Positions 57,101 through 64,000 of a DNA stretch of 64,000 nt are shown in pieces. The stretch lies in NCBI GenBank assembly GCA_002862125.1, contig PHSP01000001.1:1708501-1772500 (forward strand). Reading direction: 5' to 3'. The number at the start of each line of letters is the position of its first letter. Position 1 is the stretch's first letter. The notes below the pieces were generated by a model, which saw nothing but the letters and a program-made list of their open reading frames with translations, had not been told where the DNA came from and searched no databases. A program made the position numbers and the translations under genes. Origin of the DNA: Methylobacter sp. KS41. GTDB taxonomy: Bacteria; Pseudomonadota; Gammaproteobacteria; Methylococcales; Methylomonadaceae.

Positions 57101-58904
57101 CTACGCGTACGAAGAAGGTAGCCTTGTGGAGCCGAATCGGCACAGTAACCGCCTGAGCTACACGCAACTCGGCACGGACAGTCAATCACTACGCGAAGCG
57201 TACCTCTACGATGCCCACGGCAACATCGTCCAGATGCCGCATCTTCCAGTGATGCGATGGGATTTCTTGGATCGTCTCGACGCCAGCGCGCGCCAGGTCG
57301 TGAATTGCGGAGCCCCGGAGACCACATATTACGTCTACGACTCGAGCGGTGCGCGCGTCCGCAAAGTGACCGAGCGAGCCAACGGCAGCCGCAAGAACGA
57401 GCGGCTTTATGTGGGCGGCTTCGAGCTGTTCCGCGAGTTCATGGCCGATGGCGACCAGCCAGCGCTGGTGCGCGAATCGCTGCACGTGATGGACAACCAA
57501 CAACGCGTCGCGATCGTGGAGACATTGACCATTGATCGCGACGCCCCTCTGCTGTCAGGCTTACCGCTCCAGCGCTTCCAGCTCGGGAATCACCTTGGTT
57601 CCGCAAGCATCGAACTTGATGAGGTGGCTGGCCTAGTCTCTTACGAGGAGTACTCGCCATATGGCACGACGGTATTCCAGACCGGGCGCAGCGCGAGCGA
57701 GGTGAAGCTGAAGCGATACCGATATACGGGCAAGGAGCGCGACGACGAGAACGGATTCAGCTATCACGGCGCGCGCTACTACGCGCCGTGGCTGGGAAGG
57801 TGGATGAGCTGTGATCCGATAGGCGTGAAAGGTGGAGACTCTCTATATTGGTATTGTCGAAACGCGCCGATTAACTATTCAGATCCCGATGGCGCAGAGC
57901 CGTTCGATCCCCAGGCGGGAAACTGGTTTGCAAAGTGGCTCCTCTATGAGAACGACTCTCCGTGGCGCGATGCGATAACTAACGACAACAATCTCAAGGT
58001 CGCGCAGGATGTGGCCGCGGGTACAGCAATTCTCGCTGCGTCCATCGCGACTGGCGGTATCGCAGCCGAACTTGCCGCCGGCGCTGGACTGGGCGCGACG
58101 GCCGCCGGCGCGGTCGGTGGCGCAGAGTTCGCGGCGACCTCCGTAGCCGGTCATTCCCTTTACGAAGGCAAGACGCCTACACCTGGACAGGTCGCAACAG
58201 AAATTGCAGTAGGCGCAGTCACCGGCGGTGCGTTTGGAGCAGTGGAGCAAGTCGCTGGTCGACTCGCGCGAGCCGCTGTTCGACCCGCTACGTCTACAGG
58301 AACTGAGGTTGCTGGCACGGAAGCCAGAGCTGCTGCCTCGAAAGTCAGCGCTGCAACGGAGGCTCCAGCTGCCACGCCGGAAGCCACGCCACATGTCGGC
58401 GCTTCTCCGGGAGGACCTGCGCCAAAAACGAAGGTGTCGGTCGCCAACGCGGGCAAGAACAAATGCGTTGGAGACGTCTGCGCACTCATGAAAAACAACG
58501 AGCTCAGGGCGGGACCCGAAAGCGGATACACGACCCGGGACCTGGAGACAGAGCTAGGCATCGAATTCGGTCCGCTGAAATCGGGAAAACCGAACCCTCT
58601 GACGGCTACGCCCGAAAAAGCCATTCCGACGATAGAGAAGGCGACCGGACTGGAGGTCGTGAACAGGAAGCCGATCCCCCTCGGTGTCGCCACGGCCGAG
58701 GGACAGTACGCGGTGTTCCTTAACAAGTCGCATGTGATCTACGCAAAGATCCAGAACGGAGGAATCCAGATCCTCGACCCTGGCGTTGGCAAAGGATGGA
58801 GCAGCTATGAGAGTTTTCTCGAGTACGCGAGAACAAAGCCAGCCATCTATGGACAGAACCCTGGCCAGAACGAGGCTTATCTCTTCCGTGCGAAGAGTAA
58901 GTGA
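51159..58904 (+). CDS. fused TcB-TcC toxin complex protein with papain-like C-terminal domain
   Basis: A 2581-residue protein. Residues about 20-360 are an SpvB domain (ISLPKGGGAIRGIDEKF; GTGSLSIPL; PFGIGWSLSLP). Then five or six FG-GAP-like units (DLDGEGIS, DLAGDGML, DLTGDGMA, DMTGDGLV, DTDGSGTT) form the TcB beta-propeller gate. RHS repeats build the cocoon (about 1150-2190), closed by the RHS core RYTGKERDDENGFSYHGARYYAP and the DPDG site at about 2242. The cargo that follows has an Ala/Gly-rich hydrophobic stretch, a Pro/Thr-rich linker and a domain with C2436, H2525 and D2540 spaced like papain-fold toxins. Start at 51159 is favoured by AAGGGGG six bases upstream; 51132 and 51102 are alternatives. 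In most species TcB and TcC are two proteins. Confidence 0.9.
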   Translation: MGERGIENGPNEATARPPSSFEAPQISLPKGGGAIRGIDEKFTANPATGTGSLSIPLALTAGRSGFGPQLSLSYDSGQGNGPFGIGWSLSLPKIEIRTDKGLPCYGRADERRSHYRPSEESDIFVLSGAEDLVPELRRDECGTLQIVELERDGYCVRRYRPRVEGLFVRIERWTCRTSGVAHWRSISRDNVLTVYGFDSDSRIADPADPTHIFTWLICRSYDDRGNAIVYHYSAENEYGVDTGRPSECSRSHTANRYLKRIRYGNRVPLLFDSAKSGCRASHVEQHDLNGASWMFEAVFDYGEAHYCDTDPDETGRVFARASLEPQSAWIVRRDSFSTYRSGFEIRTHRLCRRVLMFHHFEHELGIPAALVRSMSFQYRENSIGSFLERVTAFGHRHLGEGRYLTRSLAPADFVYTESPLKDPLFEGHELKEVQPENLENLPAAAGTDDYRFVDLDGEGISGVLTEQDATWFYKPNRGDGRLGALETVSLRPSTANLRAGQLLMDLAGDGMLDVVELSPAAGFYERTDDAKWEGFRPFHSLPVQNWEDPNLRFVDLTGDGMADMLITEDDAFTWHRSLGEQGFGPGIRVAVPLEEERGPRVIFGDSTQSVYLADMTGDGLVDLVRIRNGEICYWPNLGYGHFGAKVVMENAPWFDDADLFDQKRIRLADTDGSGTTDVIYLGRKHVQIYLNETGNAWRSAHKLKVFPHVDDLASVTVADFLGRGTACLLWSSSLPGDFGRHIRYVDLMCGVKPHLLSRTVNNLGAETRIAYASSTQFYLADKAAGTPWVTRLPFPVHVVERVETYDHVSRNRFVTRYSYHHGFYDGEEREFRGFGRVDQLDTEQFAALTKSGNFPVGDNIDAASSVPPVLTRTWFHTGAYLQGGHISRHLAHEYYQEGSACNGEARLSHEQIQAMLLNDTVLPEHLIPEEAREACRALKGSTLRQEIYALHGKKESSRPYSVTENSLTVRLIQARGPNRHAVLFTHAREQLSFAYERKLYDVEGCLRADPRVSHDVILEVDDYGNVLKSVAIAYRRRLAANGHDFQQRTLLTLTENDHTNAVDCPDAYRAPLPAEQRLFELRGLLPDSSARGVTNLFRFGEIARKVALLDDACHDIPFGDWRSDEGRVGRRLLKKTRILYRPNDLRELLPLSRLQSLALPGENYRLATPARSLLEKIASDEDALRAEGGYVDLDGSGEWWAPSGRVFYSHEAGLDATHELLRAAGHFFIPRRYVDPFGNSTNVVLDAYDLMPVETTDAVGNVTRAEIDYRVLAPRLQIDANGNRSEAAFDALGLVTGTAVQGKDGDAEGDSLEGFDPDLDPRTVRAVLDDPRGASTRILGRATTRVLYDVERYRRSNEPAFAATIVRETHESDLAEGQRTRTQVSLAFSDGFGREIQKKLQAEAGPVKPGGEVIAHRWIGSGWTIFNNKGKPVRKYEPFFSAAPDFEFAMVEGVSPILLYDPLGRVIATLHPDHTFEKVVFDPWQQITWDANDTVLLNPKIDPDVGDLVSRLPDPDYLPTWYGSRIMGALGEVERNAALGAARHADTPAAAYFDSLGRSVLTVVDNGVDDDGKPRKYASLAVLDIEGNSRDVFDALGRSVMRYDYDMAGRRVHQSSMEAGERWTFNDISGKPIRGWNSRLYMFRTEYDALRRPVRQFVQGGDPYERNASAFPCEVLFEKTVYGDSDDSGLAEHRQRAANLRGRVFRHFDTAGVTTADRYDFKGNVLQTSRQFAIDYRSAPDWSKTPEFESRRFEGHSTYDALNRIVTSTSPDGSIYHPTYNDAGLIERIDVALRAAHCKAPPPGTSFVRNIDYNARGQRTCVEYGNGATTSIDYDPATFRLARLKTTRPVDRGALATQVFADAACIQDLRYYYDSVGNITEILDRALRTVFHDNHRIDATSRYTYDALYRLTAATGREHVLQSAFRLAPADDDYRDYPFAGVSAFGDLQSLETYAESYEYDAVGNFLRAAHRSPHNNWTRGYAYEEGSLVEPNRHSNRLSYTQLGTDSQSLREAYLYDAHGNIVQMPHLPVMRWDFLDRLDASARQVVNCGAPETTYYVYDSSGARVRKVTERANGSRKNERLYVGGFELFREFMADGDQPALVRESLHVMDNQQRVAIVETLTIDRDAPLLSGLPLQRFQLGNHLGSASIELDEVAGLVSYEEYSPYGTTVFQTGRSASEVKLKRYRYTGKERDDENGFSYHGARYYAPWLGRWMSCDPIGVKGGDSLYWYCRNAPINYSDPDGAEPFDPQAGNWFAKWLLYENDSPWRDAITNDNNLKVAQDVAAGTAILAASIATGGIAAELAAGAGLGATAAGAVGGAEFAATSVAGHSLYEGKTPTPGQVATEIAVGAVTGGAFGAVEQVAGRLARAAVRPATSTGTEVAGTEARAAASKVSAATEAPAATPEATPHVGASPGGPAPKTKVSVANAGKNKCVGDVCALMKNNELRAGPESGYTTRDLETELGIEFGPLKSGKPNPLTATPEKAIPTIEKATGLEVVNRKPIPLGVATAEGQYAVFLNKSHVIYAKIQNGGIQILDPGVGKGWSSYESFLEYARTKPAIYGQNPGQNEAYLFRAKSK

Positions 58905-58952
58905 GGAACACACCCTTTCGACCTTCAAATCTCAGATTTCGCAGGATGTATC

Positions 58953-59270
58953 ATGGCCCCCAATCTCTCGCGCTACCTCAACAAAACGCTATTCGTCTCC
59001 ATCCCCGCGCTGTTCGAAGACGGCACTGTCCGTCCCTACACGCTGCTCGGCGCCGAGATGAATGGCCTGTGGCTGCAGTCGGAAGAATTGACCGACCGGT
59101 TGTTGAAGGACGAAGGCCGGGAGCTTGCGAGGCTGAGCCCGGCAGTGTTTGTGCCGTTTGCGCAGATCGCTGGAATGCTGATCGCGACGACGATGCCGGC
59201 GATGCCGACAGACGAATGTACGAAAAAGACGCCGCCACCCAGTTCGCCGAAGCGAGTGAAGAAACGCTGA
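58953..59270 (+). CDS. small protein between the Tc genes
   Basis: A 105-residue protein: an ordered-looking part (RYLNKTLFVSIPALFEDGTVRPYTLLGAE, then WLQSEELTDRLL and SPAVFVPFAQIAGML) and a Pro/Lys-rich tail (TPPPSSPKRVKKR). No signal peptide, and the hydrophobic stretch at about 63-80 is short. I do not recognise a family. Its place between the TcB-TcC and TcA genes suggests a chaperone, adaptor or gating helper. A second frame overlaps (58901-59350) but reads as an Arg-rich shadow. Confidence 0.65.
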   Translation: MAPNLSRYLNKTLFVSIPALFEDGTVRPYTLLGAEMNGLWLQSEELTDRLLKDEGRELARLSPAVFVPFAQIAGMLIATTMPAMPTDECTKKTPPPSSPKRVKKR

Positions 59271-59361
59271 TGGCGATGGACGCAGAACGAAGCCCGCCGA
59301 CCGCCCGCGCGGTGGCGAAACATCGCACCCGAGTCGTGCGATCTAACTGAGGAGAAGCCAG

Positions 59362-62300
59362 ATGTCGAGCCTGATTGTCATTCGAATCATTCCGCCGCAG
59401 CCGCTGGACCCGACAAAGTTCACGGACTACCTGAACCCGGCGGGGCTCGGACCGCTGCAGATCACCGCGTTCGAATTGTCATTCAGCGATCCGGGCGTCG
59501 GGCGCAATCTGGGCACCGCGAAGTACGTGGCGGCATCCACACCCCCTTTTCCGCTGGGCTCCTCCGTCCCCCTGCCAGCGGTGCTCACATCGCCACAATA
59601 CAATCCGGCGTCGCCTGCGACCGGCATCGTTCAGAACTACGACGTGGACGGTGCGGTTCCGCCGACGGACTCCGCCTATTTCCAGCTCGACGCGGCGGCC
59701 ACCGCAATCATCGAAATCCCCACCGCAGCGAAGATCGAGAATCTGCGACTGGTCGCACAATGGGGAAGCGGCGCGGGGGCGACGCCGGTGCCGATCAGCC
59801 AGCTTTGTTACGACGTGCAACTGAGTGCCGGTCCGGCACCCGATCTGAACGCCTGGGCGCCATCATCTAACGATCCCCAGCCGCAAATCGACCCGTGGAT
59901 GGCGCTACCGCCAAGCGCATATCTGCATCTGCCGGCGCCGCCTAGTTCATCCAAGCCGTTTTCCTTCTCGCTCCCGACTGACGGCACGCCACCGCCGTTC
60001 GACGAGTTGTTGGCGGCAGTCCAGCAGATACTCGCCCAGGATCCCGGTGGTTCACCAGCCGTGGCGACGACGTCCGCCGCCGCCGCGGGCGATTTGACGC
60101 TGAAGATTCCCGCAGCCACGTTGGGAATCGCGTCCGGGATGAGCGTGTCCGGCGCCGGCATTGCTGCACGCACCACGGTCCTCTCGATCGATGCAAGCGG
60201 GCTTGTCACGCTGAGCCAGGAAGTTGTGCCGCCGGGCGTGCCGTCCGGCACCAACATTACCTTCACACCGAATCTCGGCGCCTTGTCGGCCGAGCAATGC
60301 CGCAACATCGCGAGAGAGATCGTCTGGAGCCAGCAGCCACCGCCGCCGCAACCGCCGGACTCCGTGGGCCAGCTGTACAGCAATCCACCGAATGCGGGAC
60401 CGATGCTGAACGGCACGACGCCGAATCAGCTCGAAGCCGATCGGCAGCAGTTCGAAGCCTCGCTGATGAGCTACTACGCCCTCGCCGACACGGCGGCGGA
60501 TCGGCTCATCGGCTTCGTGTACTCGCTCTCCGCGGCCATCGCTTGCGAACAGCGCTCGCTCACGGCAACGCAGGCGATGCTCGAGCTTCCCGCGAACTCA
60601 GCCGCGGCCGGCGGCGGACCGGTGAGCGGCCACCAGATCATTCTTACAGGCGTCGATTCGGTGGATCCGCCGTCGAACTTCGGTGTTCCCGCTGCCTATT
60701 TCTATGGGCTTGGCGCGCAGCTGCCACTGCGGATCGGCGTGGACAAGCGCTTTCAACTCGCCAGCGGCGATCGCATCGAGCGTCTGCTGTCGGAGCTGAC
60801 CTCGGCAATCGAGGCGGGCACGATCACCGATGCTGAAGCGTTCGTCGCGCTCGCACCCAAGGCCATCAATGCTGCGCAGGCCGCGCGGCGAATCGCTGCG
60901 CTCGGCATTCCGACGTCGTCGACCGCGCCTCTCACGCCGCTTGGCGCGCGCAGACTGCAGACGCTGAGCGACGCGCCTTCCGGCACGACGCTGCCGTTCG
61001 CTTCGACCGACGGCCTGAAAGCGGGGATGCTGGTCAGCGGAATCAACGTTCCGATTAACACGACGATCGCTTCTCTGACGCCGACGGCAGTCACGCTCAC
61101 CTCACCGCTGCTGGGAGATGTTGCGGCCGGTAGCACGATCTTTTTCGTTCCGCCGTATTCCGCGAAACTCATCACGCTCGTCAAATCCTGGTTGGCGTTT
61201 CCGCCGAGTACGATGGGGACGCCGAGCAGTCAGGCCTATCTGGCAGGCGACGACGCCGCGAAGTTCTGGCCTGGAGCCAAGAGCACACTGCCGGATGTCT
61301 ATCTCAATCTGGTGCTGTCCGCGCTGACCGAAGGGTTCATCGTGCCCGCGCCGTTCAACACGGCGCTCGGCGATCTGATCATTGCCAATCTGCTGCAGCC
61401 GACGCCTTCAGTAGAAGCGCTGGCGGCGGTCACACGTGCACAGTGGATCGATTTCTTCCAGAAACATCCCACATGGCTGCCGCCGGGAACAGGTAACATC
61501 CAGGCGCGCATCGATGCTTTCATCCGCCGTGCCCAATCGTTCCTGGTGATCGGCGGCGGCGGGCCGATTGCATCGTTCGTCCTCGCCACCCTTTCGACCA
61601 CCGCGTCCGGCAGCACGACGATTGAATTTGCGCCGAGCCCGCAGATCGCTGTCGGAATGCTCGTGAACGGGCCGGGAATTCCACCGGGCACCACCGTTAC
61701 CCTCGTTGTCACCGTGGGCAGCATTACCACGGTTACGCTGAGTGCCGCCGTAACAGCGGTAGTTCCCCTGAATTCGAACATCACGTTCAGTATGAACGTG
61801 ATAACCGGAGATGCGCCGGATCTGCCGCAGCTTACTGCCCCAGCGCAAGACTGGCTGACGCTGTGCCTCACAGCATACGGTCCTTTCACGCTCGGCACCG
61901 GCTTCGATCCGGTGAAGCTCCGCGCCGCTGCGGCCACCGTGTTCGCAGATGATGAAAGCGCGCAGGAATGGGTCTTCGAGGCACTGACGACTCTCGACGC
62001 TCTCTATCAGGTGATGAAGCCAGTGCCACTTCCAGCGCCGGGTACACCGGCGTTCGAGTTCTCCGTCATCGAGGCTTTGTACGCGCGTGGCTTCACGTCA
62101 GCACAGACGATCACTGCCATCAGCAGCGATCAGTTTCAACAAGCGCTCACCGGTACGGTGGCCTTCGACCTCGCCGCGCAGATCTACACCTCCGCATCGG
62201 CTATCGCGCCCCCGGCTCCTGCCGCCGGCGGTCTGGGCGGCTTCGTTCCGGTGAACCCCGACGGCTCGCTCACGAACTGTGTGCCCTCGCCTTGCACCTC

Positions 62301-64000
62301 ACCGTTTGGGCCTATTGCGTATCTCAGCGAACTGCTGAAGCTGTCCGAGCTCTCGACATGCGACGCGCCCATTGCCGCATCCGTGTTCCTGCCGACCAGT
62401 GTTGACACACCTGCCGGACAGACACTTACGTTCGTGTCGACTGCGGGGTTGATCTCCGGCATGTCCGTCAGCGGGCCGAACATCCCGAACGACACAGTTG
62501 TCGCGAGCATCACGCCCACGTCCGTTACGCTTAGTCAGGCAGTTTCCGCGGACGTGCCCAATGGCTTGATGATCACCTTCTCCGCGCGCACGTTGCAGAC
62601 CATTCTTAAAACGCGCCGCGGCCCTCTGGGAGACCTCTCGGCAAGCTGCGCCAATCTTGAGACGCCGCTGCCGCTCATCGACATCGTCAACGAAAACCTT
62701 GAATACATGGGCGTGTTCGCCGTGCCCACGAACGGCACAGTCTACGACACTTCGACGGACGAGCTTGCCGGCCACCTGCTCTGTCGCGACGAACCGTGCC
62801 CACCCGACGAATGCGCACCGTTCTGCCACGAGCCGGCGCGTATCTTCGGCGCGTTACCGGAATACTCGACACCCGCGACGCCGGTCGCTACGAATGGCAG
62901 CGTAGAGCCCGCCGTCTTCAACATCCTGAAGAAAGACTTCTCCGCGTGCCGTCTGCCCTACTCGCAGGCGCTGGACGTTTCTCGCACGTATCTCCGTCAT
63001 TTCGGTAGCTGTCGCGTGGAGGAGATGCGCACGTTCCGGAAGTGCATCACCGAGTTCGTGCTCGACCCGGCGAAGGAGCCCGCGGGATTCCAGGATCATC
63101 TGTGGCGCTTCCCGGTGCGCATCGACATCGCCATCGAGTATCTCGGCATCACGCCGGAGGAATACGCGGCGTTGTTCCACGGAACAGAAGCGCCGCTCTG
63201 TGGCGCGCACGCCGAGCCGCAGCCCGATCCGAACGGGCAGGATCCCGCACTACCCGATCCGAATAACCCGAACAACCTGCGCGCCAATCCCGATCAGCCG
63301 CCGGTCCGCGATCGAAACCTCGACCCGCCTGTGTGGGCGCTCTACGGCTTTGCGGAGCGGGGCGACAACGACGGCTGGATAGACATCGTCTCGAACTTGC
63401 CGGAGTTCCTCGCCCGCACTTGCCTCACTTACTGCGAGTACTACGAGCTGTGGAAATCAGGCTTCGTGAAGTTCGCGAACCGCGCGCGACAAGACGGCGC
63501 GTTCCCCGAATGCGAGCCCTGCTGCCTGGACGATCTGACGCTGCAGTTTCCGGAACAGCGGCGCGGCCGCGTCGTCGCGCTCGTACAGCTTATCGTATTC
63601 ATACGCCTCTGGCGCAAGCTGAAGGACTCTTGCTGCTTCTGCTACTCGTTCGCACAACTCCGTGACATCTGCAACGTGCTGCGTCTGTTCGATGACAACG
63701 GCGCGATCAACCCGGAGTTCATTCGCCAGCTTGCCGCGTTCCAGATGCTGCGCGATCAGTTCTGCCTCGATCTCTTCGACAAGTCAGAAAAACCTACCGC
63801 GCTCGCCGTCGACGCGGGTCGCACGCAGATTCTCGCACTCTGGGTCGGACCGACCGCGACGAAATGGGGCTGGGCCGTCCGGCAGCTCTGCGAGAAAGTT
63901 CTGCATCACGCGAAGCTTCACTATCGATGCGAGCATCATCGACCGGATCTTGTCGAGTGGCTCCTGTCGAAGCTGGATGCACTCTCGCGCCTCGCGGGCT
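59362..64000 (+). CDS. TcA-like toxin complex subunit, N-terminal part, with four inserted beta-rich modules
   Basis: A frame open for 1546 codons from the ATG at 59362 to the end of the window (GGAG at 59351 is the ribosome site), so the gene is truncated by the window edge. The N-terminal helical scaffold of TcA is recognisable in FGPIAYLSELLKL (the usual SPAAYLxxLL motif), RRGPLGDLSASCANLETPLPLIDIVNE, and LPYSQALDVSRTYLRHFGSCRVEEMRTFR. The ring, pore and linker regions lie beyond the window. Residues from 60061, 60961, 61579 and 62371 onward are four copies of a GMxVSGxxIP-type module. The later part is cysteine-rich (CRDEPCPPDECAPFC, CEPCC, CCFC). TcA would bind the target cell and form the injection pore. 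Confidence 0.88.
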   Translation, partial: MSSLIVIRIIPPQPLDPTKFTDYLNPAGLGPLQITAFELSFSDPGVGRNLGTAKYVAASTPPFPLGSSVPLPAVLTSPQYNPASPATGIVQNYDVDGAVPPTDSAYFQLDAAATAIIEIPTAAKIENLRLVAQWGSGAGATPVPISQLCYDVQLSAGPAPDLNAWAPSSNDPQPQIDPWMALPPSAYLHLPAPPSSSKPFSFSLPTDGTPPPFDELLAAVQQILAQDPGGSPAVATTSAAAAGDLTLKIPAATLGIASGMSVSGAGIAARTTVLSIDASGLVTLSQEVVPPGVPSGTNITFTPNLGALSAEQCRNIAREIVWSQQPPPPQPPDSVGQLYSNPPNAGPMLNGTTPNQLEADRQQFEASLMSYYALADTAADRLIGFVYSLSAAIACEQRSLTATQAMLELPANSAAAGGGPVSGHQIILTGVDSVDPPSNFGVPAAYFYGLGAQLPLRIGVDKRFQLASGDRIERLLSELTSAIEAGTITDAEAFVALAPKAINAAQAARRIAALGIPTSSTAPLTPLGARRLQTLSDAPSGTTLPFASTDGLKAGMLVSGINVPINTTIASLTPTAVTLTSPLLGDVAAGSTIFFVPPYSAKLITLVKSWLAFPPSTMGTPSSQAYLAGDDAAKFWPGAKSTLPDVYLNLVLSALTEGFIVPAPFNTALGDLIIANLLQPTPSVEALAAVTRAQWIDFFQKHPTWLPPGTGNIQARIDAFIRRAQSFLVIGGGGPIASFVLATLSTTASGSTTIEFAPSPQIAVGMLVNGPGIPPGTTVTLVVTVGSITTVTLSAAVTAVVPLNSNITFSMNVITGDAPDLPQLTAPAQDWLTLCLTAYGPFTLGTGFDPVKLRAAAATVFADDESAQEWVFEALTTLDALYQVMKPVPLPAPGTPAFEFSVIEALYARGFTSAQTITAISSDQFQQALTGTVAFDLAAQIYTSASAIAPPAPAAGGLGGFVPVNPDGSLTNCVPSPCTSPFGPIAYLSELLKLSELSTCDAPIAASVFLPTSVDTPAGQTLTFVSTAGLISGMSVSGPNIPNDTVVASITPTSVTLSQAVSADVPNGLMITFSARTLQTILKTRRGPLGDLSASCANLETPLPLIDIVNENLEYMGVFAVPTNGTVYDTSTDELAGHLLCRDEPCPPDECAPFCHEPARIFGALPEYSTPATPVATNGSVEPAVFNILKKDFSACRLPYSQALDVSRTYLRHFGSCRVEEMRTFRKCITEFVLDPAKEPAGFQDHLWRFPVRIDIAIEYLGITPEEYAALFHGTEAPLCGAHAEPQPDPNGQDPALPDPNNPNNLRANPDQPPVRDRNLDPPVWALYGFAERGDNDGWIDIVSNLPEFLARTCLTYCEYYELWKSGFVKFANRARQDGAFPECEPCCLDDLTLQFPEQRRGRVVALVQLIVFIRLWRKLKDSCCFCYSFAQLRDICNVLRLFDDNGAINPEFIRQLAAFQMLRDQFCLDLFDKSEKPTALAVDAGRTQILALWVGPTATKWGWAVRQLCEKVLHHAKLHYRCEHHRPDLVEWLLSKLDALSRLAG
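60061..60270 (+). repeat. beta-rich module 1 in the TcA-like gene
   Basis: Protein repeat with the core GIASGMSVSGAGIAARTTV then LVTLSQEV and GTNITFTP. Shares the pattern of modules 2-4: a TTL-type strand, GM-V-G-IP loop, a T-V-SI strand, VTLS and a final ITF strand. Confidence 0.85.
60961..61152 (+). repeat. beta-rich module 2 in the TcA-like gene
   Basis: Core GLKAGMLVSGINVPINTTI then TAVTLTSPL and GSTIFFVP. Same layout as module 1, about 64 residues. It interrupts the helical scaffold after AARRIAALGIP. Confidence 0.85.
61579..61797 (+). repeat. beta-rich module 3 in the TcA-like gene
   Basis: Core QIAVGMLVNGPGIPPGTTV then TTVTLSAAV and NSNITFSMN. About 73 residues, slightly longer than module 2. 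Follows AFIRRAQSFLVIGGGG of the helical scaffold. Confidence 0.85.
62371..62589 (+). repeat. beta-rich module 4 in the TcA-like gene
   Basis: Core GLISGMSVSGPNIPNDTVV then TSVTLSQAV and GLMITFSA. It falls between FGPIAYLSELLKL and LQTILKTRRGPLGDL, two parts that are adjacent in ordinary TcA proteins, so it is clearly an insertion. Confidence 0.88.

Noticed and set aside
58901-59350. 149-codon frame overlapping the small Tc-locus gene
   Set aside because: Its first two thirds are Arg-rich shadow sequence of the 105-residue gene. The last 45 residues look more protein-like, so a frameshift cannot be fully excluded.
1-64000. CRISPR array
   Set aside because: No regularly spaced direct repeats of 24-40 bases were seen; the REP units are inverted and irregular.

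Overview
The window reads as a chromosomal stretch of a gammaproteobacterium. Three conserved gammaproteobacterial gene neighbourhoods support this: rhlB divergent from trxA-rho, nudE divergent from yrfG, and lgt with thyA on the same strand. A phosphoketolase and a bacterial V-type ATPase beside housekeeping genes would fit a methanotroph of the Methylococcales, but no methane-oxidation marker is present, so that lineage is an inference. Most of the window is AT-moderate (a hand count of line 8101 gives 26 G+C in 60). From about 49511 to the end it is clearly G+C-richer (lines 53041 and 62701 each give 36 in 60), which marks a second compartment.

Layout. 1-2506: 3' end of a UvrD/Rep-type helicase, a trypsin-fold protein and a PIN-domain/small-protein pair. 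2508-3716: an ISAs1-family insertion sequence (copy 1). 3867-9371: class V aminotransferase, Kdo hydroxylase, an unusual transketolase and a potassium channel. 9601-16554: housekeeping genes uppP, rho, trxA, rhlB, yrfG, nudE, ppa and thyA. 16655-22965: a type I restriction-modification operon (hsdR-hsdS-RAYT-hsdM) lying between thyA and lgt, carrying REP palindromes and a REP-associated transposase; one REP pair is read through inside hsdS. 23061-26353: lgt and a SulP transporter. 26853-34249: a seven-gene V-type ATPase operon in the order B-D-I-K-E-DUF2764-A. 34468-42518: PPK2, phosphoketolase, glycogen phosphorylase, a histidine phosphatase and acetate kinase. 42762-49510: DUF2905, a DUF4136 lipoprotein, pgi, an MscS remnant, a YihY/BrkB protein, a small membrane protein, a stomatin-like protein and NfeD. 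49838-51046: IS copy 2, identical in length to copy 1 and in opposite orientation. 51159-64000: a toxin-complex (Tc) locus with a fused TcB-TcC protein, a small protein and the N-terminal part of a TcA-like protein that runs off the window.

How the genes work together. The V-ATPase, PPK2, phosphoketolase, glycogen phosphorylase, acetate kinase and pgi make a coherent set for drawing on stored glycogen and polyphosphate and conserving phosphate-bond energy, as would be useful when oxygen is short. The restriction system is an acquired defence module since colonised by REP elements. The Tc locus would produce a large pore-and-cocoon protein toxin whose variable C-terminal cargo here has a Cys-His-Asp papain-like pattern. 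Its TcA-like partner carries four copies of a beta-rich module inserted at separate points, the most unusual feature of the window. No CRISPR array, tRNA or rRNA was seen.
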